A stretch of DNA of 64,000 nucleotides from Promicromonospora thailandica (lineage in GTDB: Bacteria > Actinomycetota > Actinomycetes > Actinomycetales > Cellulomonadaceae). This document shows positions 63,368-64,000 of this stretch, piece after piece. The notes below the pieces were generated by a model that was not told where the DNA came from, ran no database searches, and saw only the letters and a program-made list of their open reading frames with translations. Position 1 is the first letter of the stretch. Every line of letters starts with the position of its first letter. The stretch lies in contig NZ_JAMTCS010000012.1 in the NCBI RefSeq assembly GCF_024171955.1, positions 166,173 to 230,172 of the forward strand, given 5' to 3'. A program made the translations under genes and the position numbers.

Positions 63368-64000
63368 TCAGCCCAGGCGCTCGCCCGACGTGGCGGAGAA
63401 GACGTGGGAGTGTCCGGCCTGGATCGACACGGAGATGACGTCGCCCTTGTCCGGCACGCCGCGGGGGTCGATGCGGACGATGACCTGGTTGGTGTCGCCG
63501 GCCGAGAGGTCCACGTCGGCGGCGTCGCCCTTGAGGGAGCCGTAGACGAACGCGTCCGAGCCGAGCTCCTCGACGAGGTTGACCTCGACCTCGAAGGATC
63601 CGGGGGTGCCGGAAGAGACCACGTCCAGGGACTCGGGCCGGAACCCGAGGGTGACCTTGCCGTTGTCGCCGTCGGGGATCGCGGAGGCGATGGAGCGCTC
63701 CAGCGGGACGCTGGCCGAGCCGACCTTGACCGAGCCGTCCTTGACGTCGAAGGTGCCGATGTTCATCGCGGGGGAGCCGATGAACCCGGCCACGAACACG
63801 TTGGCCGGCCGGTCGTACATCTCCCGGGGGGTGCCGACCTGCTGCAGGATGCCGCCGTTGAGGACCGCGATCCGGTCACCCATCGTGAGGGCCTCGGTCT
63901 GGTCGTGGGTCACGTAGACCGTGGTCACGCCCAGGCGGCGCTGCAGGGAGGCGATCTGGGTGCGGGTCTGCACGCGCAGCTTGGCGTCCAGGTTGGACAG
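63368..64000 (-). CDS. Sugar ABC transporter ATPase (UgpC/MsmK type), C-terminal part
   Basis: The 5' end lies beyond the right edge; 210 codons are visible. It begins within the D-loop ([19 protein letters not shown]), then [25 protein letters not shown] with the H-loop His, [29 protein letters not shown], and a C-terminal TOBE/MalK regulatory domain ([25 protein letters not shown]). This layout is the shared ATPase of many CUT1 sugar importers in actinobacteria. The substrate cannot be told. Confidence 0.93.
   Translation of the reverse strand: MSNLDAKLRVQTRTQIASLQRRLGVTTVYVTHDQTEALTMGDRIAVLNGGILQQVGTPREMYDRPANVFVAGFIGSPAMNIGTFDVKDGSVKVGSASVPLERSIASAIPDGDNGKVTLGFRPESLDVVSSGTPGSFEVEVNLVEELGSDAFVYGSLKGDAADVDLSAGDTNQVIVRIDPRGVPDKGDVISVSIQAGHSHVFSATSGERLG

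Overview
The window is about 64 kb of very GC-rich DNA with dense, mostly co-directional genes, many GTG starts, 4-bp ATGA/GTGA overlaps and long proline/alanine-rich tails. Gene content (mycothiol enzyme mshA, coenzyme F420 genes cofC/cofD, Lsr2, CarD, an LpqE-like lipoprotein, SenX3-RegX3-like kinase and regulator, DUF3180, DUF4032, DUF2342) points firmly to an actinobacterium, most likely Micrococcales near Cellulomonadaceae/Promicromonosporaceae. No rRNA, tRNA, CRISPR array, phage or insertion sequence was seen.

Layout: (1) 1-7.3 kb: F420 side-chain genes cofD-cofC with a flavin monooxygenase, a thiamine-binding-like protein, a large protein with a nuclease-like fold and a RAMA-like end, an MDR oxidoreductase, a secreted beta-propeller and a VOC protein. 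(2) 7.3-10.3 kb: metY-metX, preceded by a tiny poly-cysteine leader ORF. (3) 10.5-30.5 kb: conserved actinobacterial core: NlpC/P60 hydrolase, ppa, DacB, DUF2342 metalloprotease, tilS, hpt, ftsH, folE, folP, a folB-folK fusion, DUF3180, two PH-domain proteins, DUF2520, panC, panD, nadB. (4) 30.6-38.6 kb: a cassette that looks dedicated to pyroglutamate (5-oxoproline): a secreted pyroglutamyl-peptidase-like protein, an NRAMP-fold transporter without the metal motif, PxpA, a PxpB-PxpC fusion, a biotin carboxylase/BCCP and a GntR regulator. It separates nadB from nadC. (5) 38.6-41.8 kb: nadC, lysS, a small membrane protein, lsr2. (6) 41.9-52.1 kb: lactonase, mshA, gpmA, then the phosphate module phoU / senX3-regX3 / pstSCAB with a PHO box. 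(7) 52.1-63.2 kb: LpqE-like lipoprotein, carD, ispD, ispF, a four-gene insert (TetR-ended: regulator, alditol-type oxidase, PLP aldolase, LtrA), cysS, rlmB, DUF4032. (8) The end of a sugar ABC ATPase.

Most notable: the poly-Cys attenuator ahead of metYX; the pyroglutamate cassette with a Cys-to-Ser change in its peptidase and a urea-carboxylase-like domain set split over two genes; a prion-like Gln/Phe repeat linker joining FolB to FolK; a 16-bp inverted/tandem repeat family found at two places; and a uniform TAnnnT-N6/7-start architecture at about fourteen genes that implies widespread leaderless transcription.
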